From: Lumbricus rubellus
Lineage: Eukaryota > Annelida > Clitellata > Crassiclitellata > Lumbricidae
Assembly: GCA_945859605.1 (NCBI GenBank)
Contig: OX243816.1
Span: 35,414,307-35,478,306 of the forward strand
Length of the DNA: 64,000 nucleotides
Reading direction: 5' to 3'
Shown here: positions 1-11,119 of the stretch, piece after piece
How the letters are laid out: each line of letters starts with the position of its first letter
Numbering within the stretch: position 1 is the first letter of the stretch
Program-made: the position numbers and the translations under genes
The notes under the pieces: generated by a model
What the model saw: the letters and a program-made list of their open reading frames with translations, nothing else
The model's database searches: none
What the model was told of the DNA's origin: nothing

Positions 1-2783
1 GCAATGATCGATAATAATTAACGGTGGACAGGCAAATGTCGCATCTTTGTTTACCCAACAACAGCATTCAGCTAATTCTATTATACATGTAGGCCTATCA
101 ATGCAAATCGTCAAATAATATGAGCCTACATTTGCGAGCTAAAGATTCGCTGGAGATTTCTATAACCATATTATTTTATTATATCAGAAACAATTTGAAG
201 CAGGCGAAATCTGTGGATAAGAGTTTCACGGATACTATATAGCCTAATTATTTCACGAGTTACGTCTAAACATACTTCTAAATTATATGCACCATATATC
301 AATACCCTATAATAGGCCTAGTCTTGCATTAGCTCACTTTTCCGTGCGTTGGTTAGGCGGTGCATGGAGGGACGACTACATGTATCTGTTGTTACACCTG
401 GGTGTCCAGCGTCGATCCACCCTTCGATCGGCAAACAAGCTGAGCTTCTGCATGGTTCCCGCTCTCAGACCGCTATATCCGACAGCGTCTTTCATTCGCG
501 TTCGCTGGCCCTAAAACCTGAATGGCCTCATTGTTACACTGCGCTCATTAGGCCTATAGATCGAACCCCAAACCAGAATTGGAACGCGACCAAGGTTGAT
601 TATCTTTGTGCATTACGACTGGTCTAACCTAAGTCACGGTTTCGACCAGCTGCCATACTTTATTGTCTTTGCCGTATACCAGACATTTTATGGCATGTTA
701 AAAACTGCTATTTTGGCGCCATGCACGGATGTTTATAAGAGTGGCGAATAATTATTTCCAGGCGCCTATAGCACATGTCGATAGAAATCAAGCTCTTGAG
801 TCTTGACATCGTTTTCGCTCTGATCAAAGAGCACTGAAAACGAAAATGTCAGTCCTTCAGGTAAAAAAATTCCTAGTTTAACCAACTTCACCCTTTTGCC
901 TTGTAAAGCTCTTAATGTCCTCTTTGTTAGCCTTTCAGCTATTTATGAAACTAATAAAGAAACGAGAATCTGGTTTTAATTTTTTTTAGCCGAGGCATTT
1001 TCAGGCATGGCGCAACGTCCAATAGAAAGCGACATGAATCGAGGCTGCGGATCTGTTCTGGCGCGTATACTGTTAGGTCCACTTACCTTCCTCAACCTTG
1101 CGAAGTCTCGACAAAAAACTAAAAATTCTCGAGAGTTAGTCAAAGGTATCAAGTTTTATGTTGTTGCAAACATGTCGACGTCAGTAAATTCTTCGGCAAA
1201 TCGTTGGTGTGTTCGAGTTCGATAATGAACGATAGAAATGCCAGAATCGAGAATTAATTATTGATGTCCTTGAAGTTCAAGTCCAGGGTTCTGGCGTTCC
1301 TCGATAAAACGCGATCACAATCACAAGTGACGTAGACCAAGGATAATATAACAGGGAGGCCTACATAGAGTACCACTCGACGAAATCGTTGCACCACTTC
1401 TTGACATTGCATTTTTCATTTGAGCAACAAAGGCGTATTATAGTAGCGTATTCACATTTCACAAGCGTATTTTCATTTAGACTGGAATTTATTATGTGAT
1501 CTATTCACTACTAACAATAAATCTGCTTGTTGTTCTTATCTCTTGGTCTTATTAAGAGGTTATTATCAACAGATGTTTCGTCTTTTTTGTTCTCGATTTT
1601 AGCTCGTCAGGTTATTAAATGTGACCTGCGTGCCAAATTGAGCTGCCACAAAGGCCTACAATACAATTGCATTTTATACTGATTTGCAATCAGCGATCAA
1701 AAGTGCTCACACGTCGACGCACGACCCTTCTACAGAAGATCGATTGTAGCCTACTTAGCAATTGCGCGTGAAGAACTTGATCAAAGTAGGCCTACCTAGG
1801 GTATACACTACAAGCCGGATTTCTATATCGCCACGGTGCTAAGGTGCGAGGAATGCGTACATGTAGTGCTGCTAAATGAAGTCGAGATGTTTTGAAACGG
1901 AAACAGCCTCCCTATGTATACCTTCCAGTAGCGGAGGAAATAATCGAATATCCATCAGTTTCTTTGAAAATATGGATCACCTCTCACCTTTCCCACTTAC
2001 TCTCCCACTTCCTGCCAATCTACATACCTCCCTCTCCTCCTCCCTCCCTCCCTCCCTACCTTTCTCCCCCCCTCCCTCCATCTCTCTCTCTCTCTATCTC
2101 CCTAGATCTGTCTCTTCGTGAAGAAGAATTTTTCGACGTGAACTCAATCACTCAATCATCAACCCAACCCAATGAAAGCAATAATTTCTAACATAACAAT
2201 ACAAAAATGAGCATAAGAAAAGCTAGGATCAAGAGGATTTTTATAGCGCCGCAATAAAGCTGCGCACAAGGCAACAACTGTTAACTTCGTAAGCAAACCG
2301 TATTCCAGGTGTATAGGCTATAATCCACTGGAGAAAACCCAACGGATATCAGCAGAGTCTATAATACTCTTTATTCAGATATTCTTGCACCAAAAACCGG
2401 AACTAGTAGTCTCAATCTAATGACACTCTGTGCTAACAAAGATCATTAGTGTTGCCCTCCTCATTTAGCCGAGGCATGGGACTGGCAATGCCAGAATGTC
2501 AGCAGTGACGGAGGTTTAGTGTAAATTTTCCTTGCTGTGCTTAAATGCATGAATTTCTTCGTTGTTTAAGGTGTACCATTCTTTGTATTGGAACTGACGC
2601 TAGAGAGCAGCACGCGTACAATGCTATGCATTATTATGACCTAACAACAATGCCAAGAATTTATTCTCTCCAGATTGATGTCAGCAGCGGAATCTTCTAC
2701 ATAGTTATATTATACAGATGGAACTCGTGAAAATAATTTAATTATTGTAGCCTATACATCCGGTTGCAATCCTACCAATGTTG
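1..2783. other. non-coding stretch, no gene recognised
   Basis: AT-rich DNA with short, unconvincing open frames and many TAGGCCTA-type palindromes. A pyrimidine-rich CCTCC/CTCT tract lies at about 2025-2100. Positions 2415-2510 resemble 21990-22085 (see findings). No exon, tRNA or transposase signature was recognised. Confidence 0.6.
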
Positions 2784-2963
2784 TGGGGCGCGGTGGTGTA
2801 GTGGTGGCGTCGTTGTCTTGGAACCGGAAGGTTCGAGGTTCGAATCCACCCTCAAGTAACCGCGTAGAGACCTTGGGCAAGTCCTTCACTCGCAATTGCT
2901 CAGCGCTTCGGCGTGAAACTCCGATGCAGTGTCCGCTCTGCATTCTGGAGCACCTCTGAGTAG

Positions 2964-3015
<52 letters not shown>

Positions 3016-3040
3016 AAGGGGCGCTGTAACAAGTTCACAT
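2784..3040 (+). mobile_element. tRNA-derived SINE, full copy A
   Basis: The head carries RNA polymerase III promoter boxes: an A box TGGTGTAGTGG at 2794-2804 and a B box GGTTCGAATCC at 2837-2847, spaced as in a tRNA. The body (CTTGGGCAAGTCCTTCACTC, then CAATTGCTCAGCGCTTCGGC) recurs at 28508-28712 and 45743-45958, and in truncated form at 18686-18790. The 3' part (CACCTCTGAGTAG, then CTTGAAGGGGCGCTGTAACA) is the tail shared with LINE ends in this window. A (GA)n expansion at about 2968-3011 interrupts the tail. It is a SINE rather than a functional tRNA gene because it is much longer than a tRNA and dispersed. Confidence 0.85.
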
Positions 3041-3880
3041 TGGCCTACAAATATACAAACAAACGAATGTTTCTCGATTTGAATTAATTTTACTGGATAT
3101 ATTAATTAAATATGACGTTTCCCCCAGAGGCAGTTTTTAAACGTTATTATTCGTAAATTTCTCATTAATGAATGTAATAGCCTAAAATAGGCCTCAACTG
3201 CAATGCATTTAATGTAAATGATAAGTACATGTAAGTTTCGTGTCCAACCCAGGGCGCGTCGCTCAAACCATAGACGTACGTACTACATATTACGTATACA
3301 CTAAATTATATCTATGGTCCAAACTACTCTGACGTCGTCAGACAAGGACTGTTGAGTCCTGCTGATTAATTATAATTGGTCCTTGGCGGCTGTTACACCT
3401 ACATGTAACTCGTTGACGGACGACACATACGACATAGAGGAGCATTAAAATTCGAAGAAGCAGCAGAGGGCATTGACCGCGCGGCCGACGACAGTCTACG
3501 TCATAGACTACAGCAGAACCCGTATTTACTTCTTTATTTATTATTTACCCTTTCTTGTCTGCCACCGAGCTGCTACGCCCTAAACTGATGTGACAACATA
3601 TACTTACCCGATTTTGATTCGAAGGACGGTCCCAGCAGCTTCAGTCAGAACACAACAACGTCCTTTGGCGGTTCGTAAATTATTATCTGGCATAGGCTAC
3701 ATGTACATGCATGTAGTTACGGTTTCCATGACCAGAACGAACGCTATAAATCTCTGCGGATACGAGGATATCTAGAGACGGTAACTTGGATGACCTGGAC
3801 TGTGTCGAATGGCCTCCAAAATTCGCGGACTCATCGTCGTTGATTTAGTTTTTGTGTACAGGCGTCGGTCTAAAACTGGT
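3041..3880. other. non-coding stretch upstream of the P450 region
   Basis: No coding or RNA feature recognised. The sequence is mixed, with TAC/GTA-rich words near 3270-3310. Confidence 0.5.
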
Positions 3881-3883
3881 CTG

Positions 3884-3980
3884 TGGTGGTGGTGGTGTGG
3901 TGGAGGTGGTGGTGGTGGTGGTGGTGGTGGTGGTGGTGGTGGTGGTGGTGGTGTGGTGGTGGTGATGGTGGTGGAGATGT
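3884..3980 (+). repeat. (GGT)n microsatellite
   Basis: About 90 bp of near-perfect GGT/GTG triplets. Long open frames across it on both strands (poly-Gly/Val and poly-Pro/His) are by-products of the repeat. Confidence 0.95.
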
Positions 3981-4087
3981 ATTGGGCCAAAGTAGCAGCC
4001 AAGTAGATCTGGCGGTCAACGGTGGACTGGTCGCTGTTTGGAGGAGTGGATGATGTACGCCGGGGGAAGGGGGACTGCGAGGAAGTT

Positions 4088-4492
4088 ACTTTGGCGGTTG
4101 CTCTGTCTCCCTTCTTGTCTGTCTTTCTGTCTGCCTGTGTGTTTGTGTATGTCTGTCTGTCTGTTAATCTGTCTCTCTGTTTGTCTGTCTGTCTGTCTTC
4201 GTGTTTGTATGCATGCATCTATGTGCATCTGCTGCTGTCTGTGTCTCAGTCTGATTCCATTTCAGTCTCTTTATGTGCATGTGTCCCACTCTGTGTCCGT
4301 CTGTCCGTCCGTCTATCTGCGTGTCTGTTTGTTTGGCTGTCTGGCTGTCTGTATGTCTGTATTATTTATGCCTGTCTGTCTGTCCGTCTACCTGTCTGTC
4401 TGGCTGTTTGTCTGTTTGTCTGGATGGCTGCCTCTCTGTCTATCTATCCGTCTATCTGCCTATATGTCTATCTGTTTGTCTGTCTGAACGAC
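4088..4492 (+). repeat. degenerate (CTGT)n tract
   Basis: About 400 bp dominated by CTGT/CTGTCTGT with interruptions. It stays open in several frames and encodes only Leu/Ser/Val/Cys-rich repetitive peptide. It lies about 190 bp upstream of the P450 TATA box. Confidence 0.9.
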
Positions 4493-4677
4493 TTTAACAT
4501 CGAGAAAGTGGCCTCGAGTGACGTAGACACGGACCTGCCCGATAGGAGGCGCGCAGTTAACGACTCGTCTTTTATTCATTTGCGAAGGAGAGGAGGAGAG
4601 AGGCGTAGGGAGTGAGGGAGGTACAGAGAGAGGAGGGCGGGAGGGGTGCGATGCCGTCGGTTATGGTTTCGTCAAAG

Positions 4678-4710
4678 TATAAAAGGCGGTGGTTCCGTTG
4701 GGTCGTCAGT
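4678..4710 (+). promoter_or_regulatory. TATA box plus initiator of the P450 gene
   Basis: TATAAAAG lies at 4678-4685. An initiator-like TCAGT at 4706-4710 places its A at 4708, 30 bp from the first T of the TATA box, which is the standard metazoan spacing. Transcription from about 4708 rules out the upstream in-frame ATG at 4646 as the start codon. Confidence 0.7.
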
Positions 4711-4758
4711 GGTTGGTCTGCGGCCGACAGAGAACGAGCGAGAGACCAGAACACGGCT

Positions 4759-4790
4759 ACGACGACGACGACGACGACGACGACGATTAC
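4759..4790 (+). repeat. (ACG)n repeat in the P450 5' UTR
   Basis: About ten ACG triplets fall in the inferred 5' untranslated leader, between the initiator (4708) and the start codon (4889). Confidence 0.85.
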
Positions 4791-4888
4791 GTCTTCTATC
4801 GTCACCGAAGCAGCGACGACCTTACTCACTCACTCGCTGCTGCTCTTCCTCAGCTGAGTATACTCACTCACACCGAGAATTACTCAAC

Positions 4889-6544
4889 ATGCTCAACATG
4901 CTTTCGACGTCACGCGTTGAAGACTGGGTGCAGGCGTTCACCGGACTGACGGAGTTGATGCTCATCACTCGCCTCTTCTTCACCGGAACACTCCTGCTCG
5001 TCGGTCTCCGAGTCGTGCTGAACAGTCTTTCGGAGGCACTCTGGAGCAAGAAGGAGGGCGGCGACGACGAGTCGGCGACACGCCGTCTGTCGGGGCCGTG
5101 GGGTCTTCCGTTCGTCGGCTACATGCCGTTTCTCGGGTCGCAGCCGCACAAGACCCTCGCCCGCCTCGCCGACCGCTACGGCGACATGTTCCGGTTGTCG
5201 GCCGGATGTCGGCGCTTCATCGTCGTCAGCTCCGTCGAAAAGATCCGCGAGATGGCGCGGCGGTTTCCGGAAGAGCTGTACGGAAAGCCGAAGACGTTCA
5301 CGACGGAGAAGTTGACGGTTGGTGCGCACAACGACATCCTGAAGCGGTGGAAGAAACGCAGAGCTTTCACGAACGCCGGACTGAAGAACCTCGAGCGCTA
5401 CTGCATCAACGACATCATCGAGGAAGAGGTGAGCAACATGGCGGAGTTCGTCGGAACCATTTCCGGTTCCGGTGAGGCGGCACGTGACGTCCGGCACGAC
5501 CTGTCGTACTTCGTGTCACGTGTGCTCTACCGCGTCGCCTACGGTGGACAGCCGGACGAGGCTGCGAGCAACGGCCTTCGGAAGATGGTGCATGCCATGC
5601 CTGACTACACGACCACGATTGGGTCCTTCAGTCCCTTCGACCTGATCCCCAGTCTGCGCCACTTCCTCAAGGACAGATTCGATAAGTTCGTCGACTTCAA
5701 CCGGTTCATGAGCCAGTTCTGTCGAGCGGAGAAGGTCAAGTCCCTTCAGGCGATGGCGGACAGACCGGAAGCAGCGACGACGGATGAACTGGATCGTCAA
5801 GATCCACCGTCCGACCTCTTCCACTTCTTCCAGCGGAAGTGGGCACAGATGTCGGACGCGGACCGGGTGAAGTTCAGCTTGACGGACGACGTCCTCTACG
5901 ACGGTCTGGAGGACATCATCCGAGCTGGAACGGAGTCGTCGTCCCTCCTCATTCACTGGTTCCTCCTCTACGTCGCATCCTTTCCGCACGTCCAATCAAA
6001 GATGCAGGCGGAACTCGACGACTACATGTCCTCACGGAACTACCTTGACCTTCCGAGGATCGATGACCTTGTCAACCTGCCCTACTGCCAGGCCGTCCTC
6101 ATTGAGACGTACCGCTTCTGCAGCCTCAACCCGTTCCTGAAGCGCGAGCTGACGGCCGACATCGAGGTGGACGGACTGAGGCTGCCACGAGGGACCGTCA
6201 TACTCTTCAACAACTGGGCCATCAACAACGATCCACAGCAGTGGACCAGTCCGGAACAGTTCCTTCCGGAACGCTTCCTACTTCCGGACGGTTCCATCGA
6301 CGCCGTCAAGGCCGAGAACTTCATTCCGTTCGGCTTCGGAAAGCGGAAGTGCATCGGGGTCTTCACTGGTAAGAGCCTCTGCTCCCTGGCCGCTGTGTCG
6401 ACCGTCTACAAGTTCGACGTCCGCTTCGAGGCTGGTTCAACACCCGACCTAGAAGCCGTCTTTGGAATCGGACTCTCACCGAAAGAATACAAAGTCGCTT
6501 TTAGGAGAAGGTGCCATGTTGATAGCGAATCGAAAGAATTATAG
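4889..6544 (+). CDS. microsomal cytochrome P450, clan 2 type (CYP1/CYP17-like), intronless
   Basis: A heme-thiolate monooxygenase of 551 residues if the first ATG after the inferred transcription start (4889) is used; an in-frame ATG at 4898 is an alternative. An N-terminal membrane anchor lies at about residues 21-45, and a Pro/Gly hinge (GPWGLPFVG) at about 69-77. The I-helix oxygen-activation motif AGTESS is at 346-351, the K-helix ETYR (ExxR) at 406-409, PERF near 460-463, and the heme loop PFGFGKRKCIG with axial Cys488 near the C terminus. The order and spacing are those of a complete, active-type class II P450, slightly long at the N terminus. The overall pattern resembles clan 2 enzymes; the substrate cannot be inferred. 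The gene is a single exon and GC-rich at third positions, unlike the multi-exon gene downstream, so it may derive from a retrocopy or a lineage of intronless P450s. It would act at the endoplasmic reticulum with a P450 reductase. Confidence 0.95.
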   Translation: MLNMLSTSRVEDWVQAFTGLTELMLITRLFFTGTLLLVGLRVVLNSLSEALWSKKEGGDDESATRRLSGPWGLPFVGYMPFLGSQPHKTLARLADRYGDMFRLSAGCRRFIVVSSVEKIREMARRFPEELYGKPKTFTTEKLTVGAHNDILKRWKKRRAFTNAGLKNLERYCINDIIEEEVSNMAEFVGTISGSGEAARDVRHDLSYFVSRVLYRVAYGGQPDEAASNGLRKMVHAMPDYTTTIGSFSPFDLIPSLRHFLKDRFDKFVDFNRFMSQFCRAEKVKSLQAMADRPEAATTDELDRQDPPSDLFHFFQRKWAQMSDADRVKFSLTDDVLYDGLEDIIRAGTESSSLLIHWFLLYVASFPHVQSKMQAELDDYMSSRNYLDLPRIDDLVNLPYCQAVLIETYRFCSLNPFLKRELTADIEVDGLRLPRGTVILFNNWAINNDPQQWTSPEQFLPERFLLPDGSIDAVKAENFIPFGFGKRKCIGVFTGKSLCSLAAVSTVYKFDVRFEAGSTPDLEAVFGIGLSPKEYKVAFRRRCHVDSESKEL

Positions 6545-7741
6545 TGATATCAATAATAATTATTTATTCGTGATGCTGAGTCGATATGAAAATATGCAGA
6601 CGATAAATATTGTCAATGCAATGTCTAAGTTATTCAATGAGAACGTAGCATATAGAATTGTTGAGCCTTAACCGAACTGTTGCCATAATTATTATAAGCG
6701 AACTGTTTGAAAACAGTAGCGCTGTATAAATCTGTGAATTAGTAGAACTGTTGCACTCGTCGTTAGCAAGTAATCGCGCGCTTCTTTTCAAAGGAACGAA
6801 CACACATACACACACGCGCAACACAGAGACAGACAAACACACAGACTTACATGATACATACACAAACACACAAAGAATAACCGGTCTGAACTGTTTACTG
6901 AACAATTTCGATGCATTTATATAATTATTATATTTGCCTTTTATTCGATTTAATGCATGCATTTACGTCTTTAGTTGAGTAGGCTTGAATCATTGTATAC
7001 GCGCGTGTATGCACATATACGCTGATATGTGATAGACTATATATAAATTTAAATACATATATATACACATATATTCATATATGTATGCATATATATTTAC
7101 ATAAGTTATGATATGATATATGAAAACTGTTATTTTATATACATGTAGGTTATCTATAGGCATTTTAAACGCAGTCAAATATCGGTAATAAATTATTATA
7201 AAACATTCAAAACATTGTTTTATGGTGTTTAATTTTCAAATAGGCCTACTATATGCTATCATAGCCTAGTGTAGGCCATAGATTATAGAGAACTGTGGAC
7301 CAGAAACGCAGTCGTTACGAGCCATGGTTCTGTTTCAAGGCTGCTGCAGCCGTAGGTGGGACGTGGGCCACATACAGGGCGTGGTTTGTTTTATCGCACA
7401 CACGCACACGCATAACAATCTATAGGCCTAGTCTATTGCGTAGGCTTCATGTAGACCTACAACGTGAGAATCGAACAGGTCTCGGATCTGTTGAGACGAA
7501 TGTAGTAGGCCTAAAAGGACTAATTACTATGTCCCTGAGAGTCAACGGAAATTTACCGTACAGTGAAATTGGTCTGATTTGGTCTACTGCAGTTCTTAAG
7601 TCGACGAAGTTAACTAAAAGACAGAAGCGGACTAACTACATAGTAGGCCTAATAGACAAAAATAAATCCATTGGTTTTGGCTTACCGATATCGAGATCAG
7701 GACGCATTTCTATAGTTGTATATGGGTTGGCCTATTGTTAT
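6545..7741. other. P450 3' flank, AT-rich, no further gene
   Basis: Contains CA-rich (about 6800-6870) and TA/CATA-rich (about 7000-7150) simple sequence. AATAAA at 7187-7192 is a possible polyadenylation signal, about 640 bp past the stop. No second coding region was recognised. Confidence 0.5.
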
Positions 7742-8262
7742 AGGCCTAGCAGTGATGGGGAAAATACTTTCAAAAAGTATTTTGAGTATAAGTAGAAATA
7801 CTTGGTCATAAAAGTATTTAAAATACAAGTAAAAATACTTTTTTACAAAAGTATTTAAAATACAAGTATAAAATACTTGGCTTGGAAAAGTATTTAAAAT
7901 ACTAAGTACAAAATACTCAATGCCAAACTACATTTAAAAAAATAAGAAAGTCATATTAAATTGCGACTAAAAGTTAACATTGGATTTTGATCAAAAACAA
8001 ACATTGCCTGGGTCTAAAGATGTTCGAGTCCGAGACACTAGAGATGGGGGGGGGTTTCTAGTTCTAGTCAGAGTTCGTTAACATCAAGATCCATAGAAAC
8101 ATACAATTTAATGGCATATAAAAAATATCGGTAGCCTACTATTTATGCAGAAAGAATGGTCGATGTCATTTATCCAAATTTAAAATTTGAAAACACTAAA
8201 TTAGATACCAAGTTTTGTTCTTGTTCAATAGTCTGGCACAATTGGACGGATAAAAATTCTTC

Positions 8263-9265
8263 TACACCGTGACTCAAAAAAAAGTAAGCCAAATTGTTTT
8301 GCATATATCTCTAACACCTGATGACATATGAAGCTAAAATTTTCCAAATATTTAGAGAAGTGGACCAAGAATATGATTCCAAAATTTCATGAAATAAAGT
8401 TGAACGGATAAAAAGATATGAATATTTAAACTTCATATACCGAAATTGCAGTTTACAAGCAATTTTCTATCAGATTCAATAAAGTGTTTCCTTATTATCT
8501 CCAAAGCCTGATGATTAATCATTCTAAAATTTTCCAGATATGTAGAGAATTGAACTACCAATATGACCCCAACAGTATGGTTTGATAATTTAATTAAATA
8601 AGATGCTCAAAATGTCCCCCTCCTGCTTGCACGCACGCCTGAGGGCGCTGGCGCCATTGCAATGGCAACAGCAACGTCGATTATCCTCTGGTTCAGGCCA
8701 TCCCGCATTTCCAACAAGCGTTGCTTCAGATCGTTTATATCATGGATTGTAGTCTGGTAGACTCGATCTTGCATCACGCTCCACATTTTATAGTCGACAG
8801 GATTCAAATCTGGACGGTTCGGAGGCCATAATGTGGGAGAAATGAAGTCTACACAATAACAGACTTGCTGAAAACTGAAATTTTTGGTGATGAAGTTGAA
8901 ATATCCATATCTTTTTATCCCTTCAAATTTATGACATGATATTTTGGAATCCTATTCTTGGTTCAATTTCCGGAATATTGGTAAAAGGTTTTTATGATTA
9001 CTAATCAGACATCAGAGATGTAAGAAAAACAGTTTGGCTTACTTTTTATTGAATCTGACAGAAAAATTGCTTGTAAACTGCAATTTCGGTATATGAAGTT
9101 TCTATATTCATATGTTTTTATCCGCTCAACTTTATCTCATGAAATTTTGGAATCATATTCTTGGTCCACTTCTCTAAATATCTGGAAAATTGTAGCTTGA
9201 TATGTCATCAGGTATTAGAGATATATGCAAAACAATTTGGCTTACTTTTTTTGAGTCACGGTGTA
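8263..9265. mobile_element. Tc1/mariner-type element nested in the hAT element
   Basis: The element spans 8265-9263 (999 bp), bounded by TA dinucleotides (8263-8264 and 9264-9265). The long inverted repeats begin CACCGTGACTCAAAAAAA and stay nearly identical for about 215 bp. A second, diverged copy of the same unit continues inward (from about 8478 on the left and before about 9060 on the right), giving an IR/DR-like end. Only the end of a transposase survives inside. Confidence 0.88.
8592..8846 (-). pseudogene. mariner-type transposase, C-terminal remnant
   Basis: On the minus strand the sequence encodes WPPNRPDLNPVDYKMW followed by about 60 residues typical of the end of a Tc1/mariner transposase. 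The Asp in the PDLNP-VDY block corresponds to the region of the third catalytic residue. A frameshift near 8655 moves the expected end (ACVQAGGGHFEHL) into another frame. The N-terminal DNA-binding region and the first two catalytic residues are missing, so the copy is internally deleted and dead. Confidence 0.8.
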
Positions 9266-9990
9266 CTGCTGAATACAAGCTCAACATACGTAGGCCTACC
9301 TTATAAAGTCTGCTATGTTGAGACTTCCTGTCACAATTCTCTCCATCAGCAAAGCCCTCTATGCTACTTTTTAAGTAAGTGTTGGAAGTCTGTGGTATGG
9401 GATAATAATACAGTACACCAGCACAGTTCAACTAAGTGTTATTGGTGTCTTTCTGTATGCTGTAATTCCTCAAGAATGTATAGTCCATGATCCATTAAAT
9501 TAAATGGAGATCGATGTAATAAAACGCTGCGCCCGTTCCAGGGTCACAGAAGTTCTATTGCCACCAGAAAATAGACAGGTCTAATGCCACCCTCATTTGT
9601 CCTATTCATAAACATCTAGATAGTTAACATCTAGCCTAAGTTCTATTCTAGCAGCATAGCATTGTGGTGTCAAACATCAAACTGATTTCAAACATAATTA
9701 TATGCCTGTCGATTTGATGACTCATGTAATATAGATGTGCACAATTGTACATGTGATCCGTAAACTCTTCCCCTGCACCATACATCAAACACACCTGTAA
9801 TTAACTTCGCTCGCCCTGTGGTCAGCGGTGCCCAGCCATCCATAACAATGACTAACCACTATCAGCCCGTTTAAGGGGCCATTGTGTTTGTGTCTTAAAC
9901 CTTCTGTTCAAGGGCTCCTTTGTTTGATTTAGAAGAAGCCTAGTGCATGAGCAATGGAGCATGCAATATTGCATAGCTAATTGCAGCTGG
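9266..9990. other. interior of the hAT element, no gene recognised
   Basis: Open frames here are short and unconvincing. This is either filler of the non-autonomous element or decayed sequence. Confidence 0.4.
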
Positions 9991-10200
9991 TGAGATTTAA
10001 AAGTATTTTGAAAAAGTATTTTAACATCATCACAATTTTAAGTACAAAATACTACCAAAAAAGTATTTTAAGTATAAGTAAAAATACTTGATCACAAAAG
10101 TATTTAAAATACAAGTACAAAATACTTAGATTGTATTTAAAATACTATTTTAAATACTAGTATTTTAAATACTTCCCATCACTGAGGCCTAGGCCTATCA

Positions 10201-10378
10201 TCATAAGTCCTCTTCGTGCAATAATTCTGCACATCGGGAAATGCAGCTCCTCCATTCCTCCCTGTCCACCACCAGTTGTATCGCCTCGTCCCACGTCACG
10301 TCCGTGCATGTCAAGTCTTCTCTGATGGCTTCCGGACAGTTTTTTCTTGGTCTGCCTCTTCCTCGTGTATATGCATGT
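10201..10378 (-). pseudogene. RTE-type LINE, C-terminal fragment
   Basis: On the minus strand the fragment reads RGRGRPRKNCPEAIREDL, later WDEAIQLVVDREEWRSC, and ends with a TGA at 10201-10203. The RGRPRK basic stretch followed by a DREEWR-type motif matches the C terminus of RTE retrotransposon proteins. Compare the longer copy at 19210-20562, which ends with RGRPRRRWMEEI and DRNTWRRF. It starts 8 bp outside the hAT target-site duplication. Confidence 0.75.
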
Positions 10379-11119
10379 GCAAAATATGGACGCGGTTATA
10401 GCTATAGGCCTGTTCTAATCGATTAGAAATTGAATTGCCCATATGTCTATAGCTTCTGAAATCTGCAAATGGACTGGAATTAGTATTTGGACCTATATAG
10501 CATCCGAAATTTCATAATGGATTAGAATCAGAATTAGCTTCTGAAAATTACAAACCGATTAGGCCTATAGAATTAGAACCAAATCTTGTAGCTGATGAAC
10601 GAGAATAATTAGCATTAGCTGTTTTTCTAATCGATTTAAAAACTAACCGATTAGTTAGGCTTACATTACATCTCTTGCATTAACATATAATTGCCTATGT
10701 AAAATTAATCACTCAAACTTTACGTAGGTTATTTTTATAGACCTGCATGTAGGACTAGCCTATACTTTACTTCCGCACAAAGGAGATCACAACCGGAAGA
10801 CAACTCAAACAAATATTCCTCTGAAAACGTAAACATTAGTAGGCTACCCCCCCCCCATCTGACGTAACAGATAATTATAATTATTATTCTTTACTGGCAG
10901 ACTAAAACCACTGACTGGATAATTAGATTCGTGTCCATACTTGAATGTGAATAATACCATAGGCCTACTAGCTGGGGTAGGCATGTACTCGACGTCACCC
11001 GGGAAATTTCGGTTTCCACATTAGGCCCAGGCCCATCTCCACCCAGCCCCACCGTTGTATCCAGCAACCAGCCCTCTGATATAATTATATCCGCCGTTGC
11101 CCAGACAATTTATGCTTTT
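10379..11119. other. non-coding stretch
   Basis: Diffuse, partly palindromic ATTAG/CTAAT-rich words occur at about 10410-10660. No gene recognised. Confidence 0.4.

Larger units (their letters stand above)
7742..10192. mobile_element. non-autonomous hAT-type element with 8-bp TSD
   Basis: The element spans 7750-10184 (2435 bp). It begins CAGTGATGGGG and ends CCCATCACTG, and is flanked on both sides by AGGCCTAG (7742-7749 and 10185-10192). The CAGTGATGGG terminus and 8-bp duplication are typical of hAT elements. Both ends are rich in subterminal AAGTATTTAAAATAC-type repeats (7765-7920 and 10000-10170), which could be transposase-binding sites. No hAT transposase frame remains. The AGGCCTA core is common in this genome, so the TSD alone is weaker evidence than the TSD and TIR together. 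Confidence 0.85.

Noticed and set aside
2784..2860. A tRNA gene
   Set aside because: The A and B boxes are present, but the sequence continues into a dispersed SINE body and LINE-like tail, with related copies elsewhere in the window.
4022..4615. Long plus-strand open frames (Leu/Ser/Cys-rich)
   Set aside because: They are translations of the degenerate CTGT microsatellite.
4646..4888. In-frame N-terminal extension of the P450 from an ATG at 4646, with a poly-Arg run
   Set aside because: It lies across the TATA box (4678) and inferred start site (4708), and the poly-Arg is just the translated (ACG)n repeat. P450s start with a membrane anchor, as seen from 4889.
4910..5995. Minus-strand open frames of 159-195 codons
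   Set aside because: Antisense shadows of the GC-rich P450 coding sequence.
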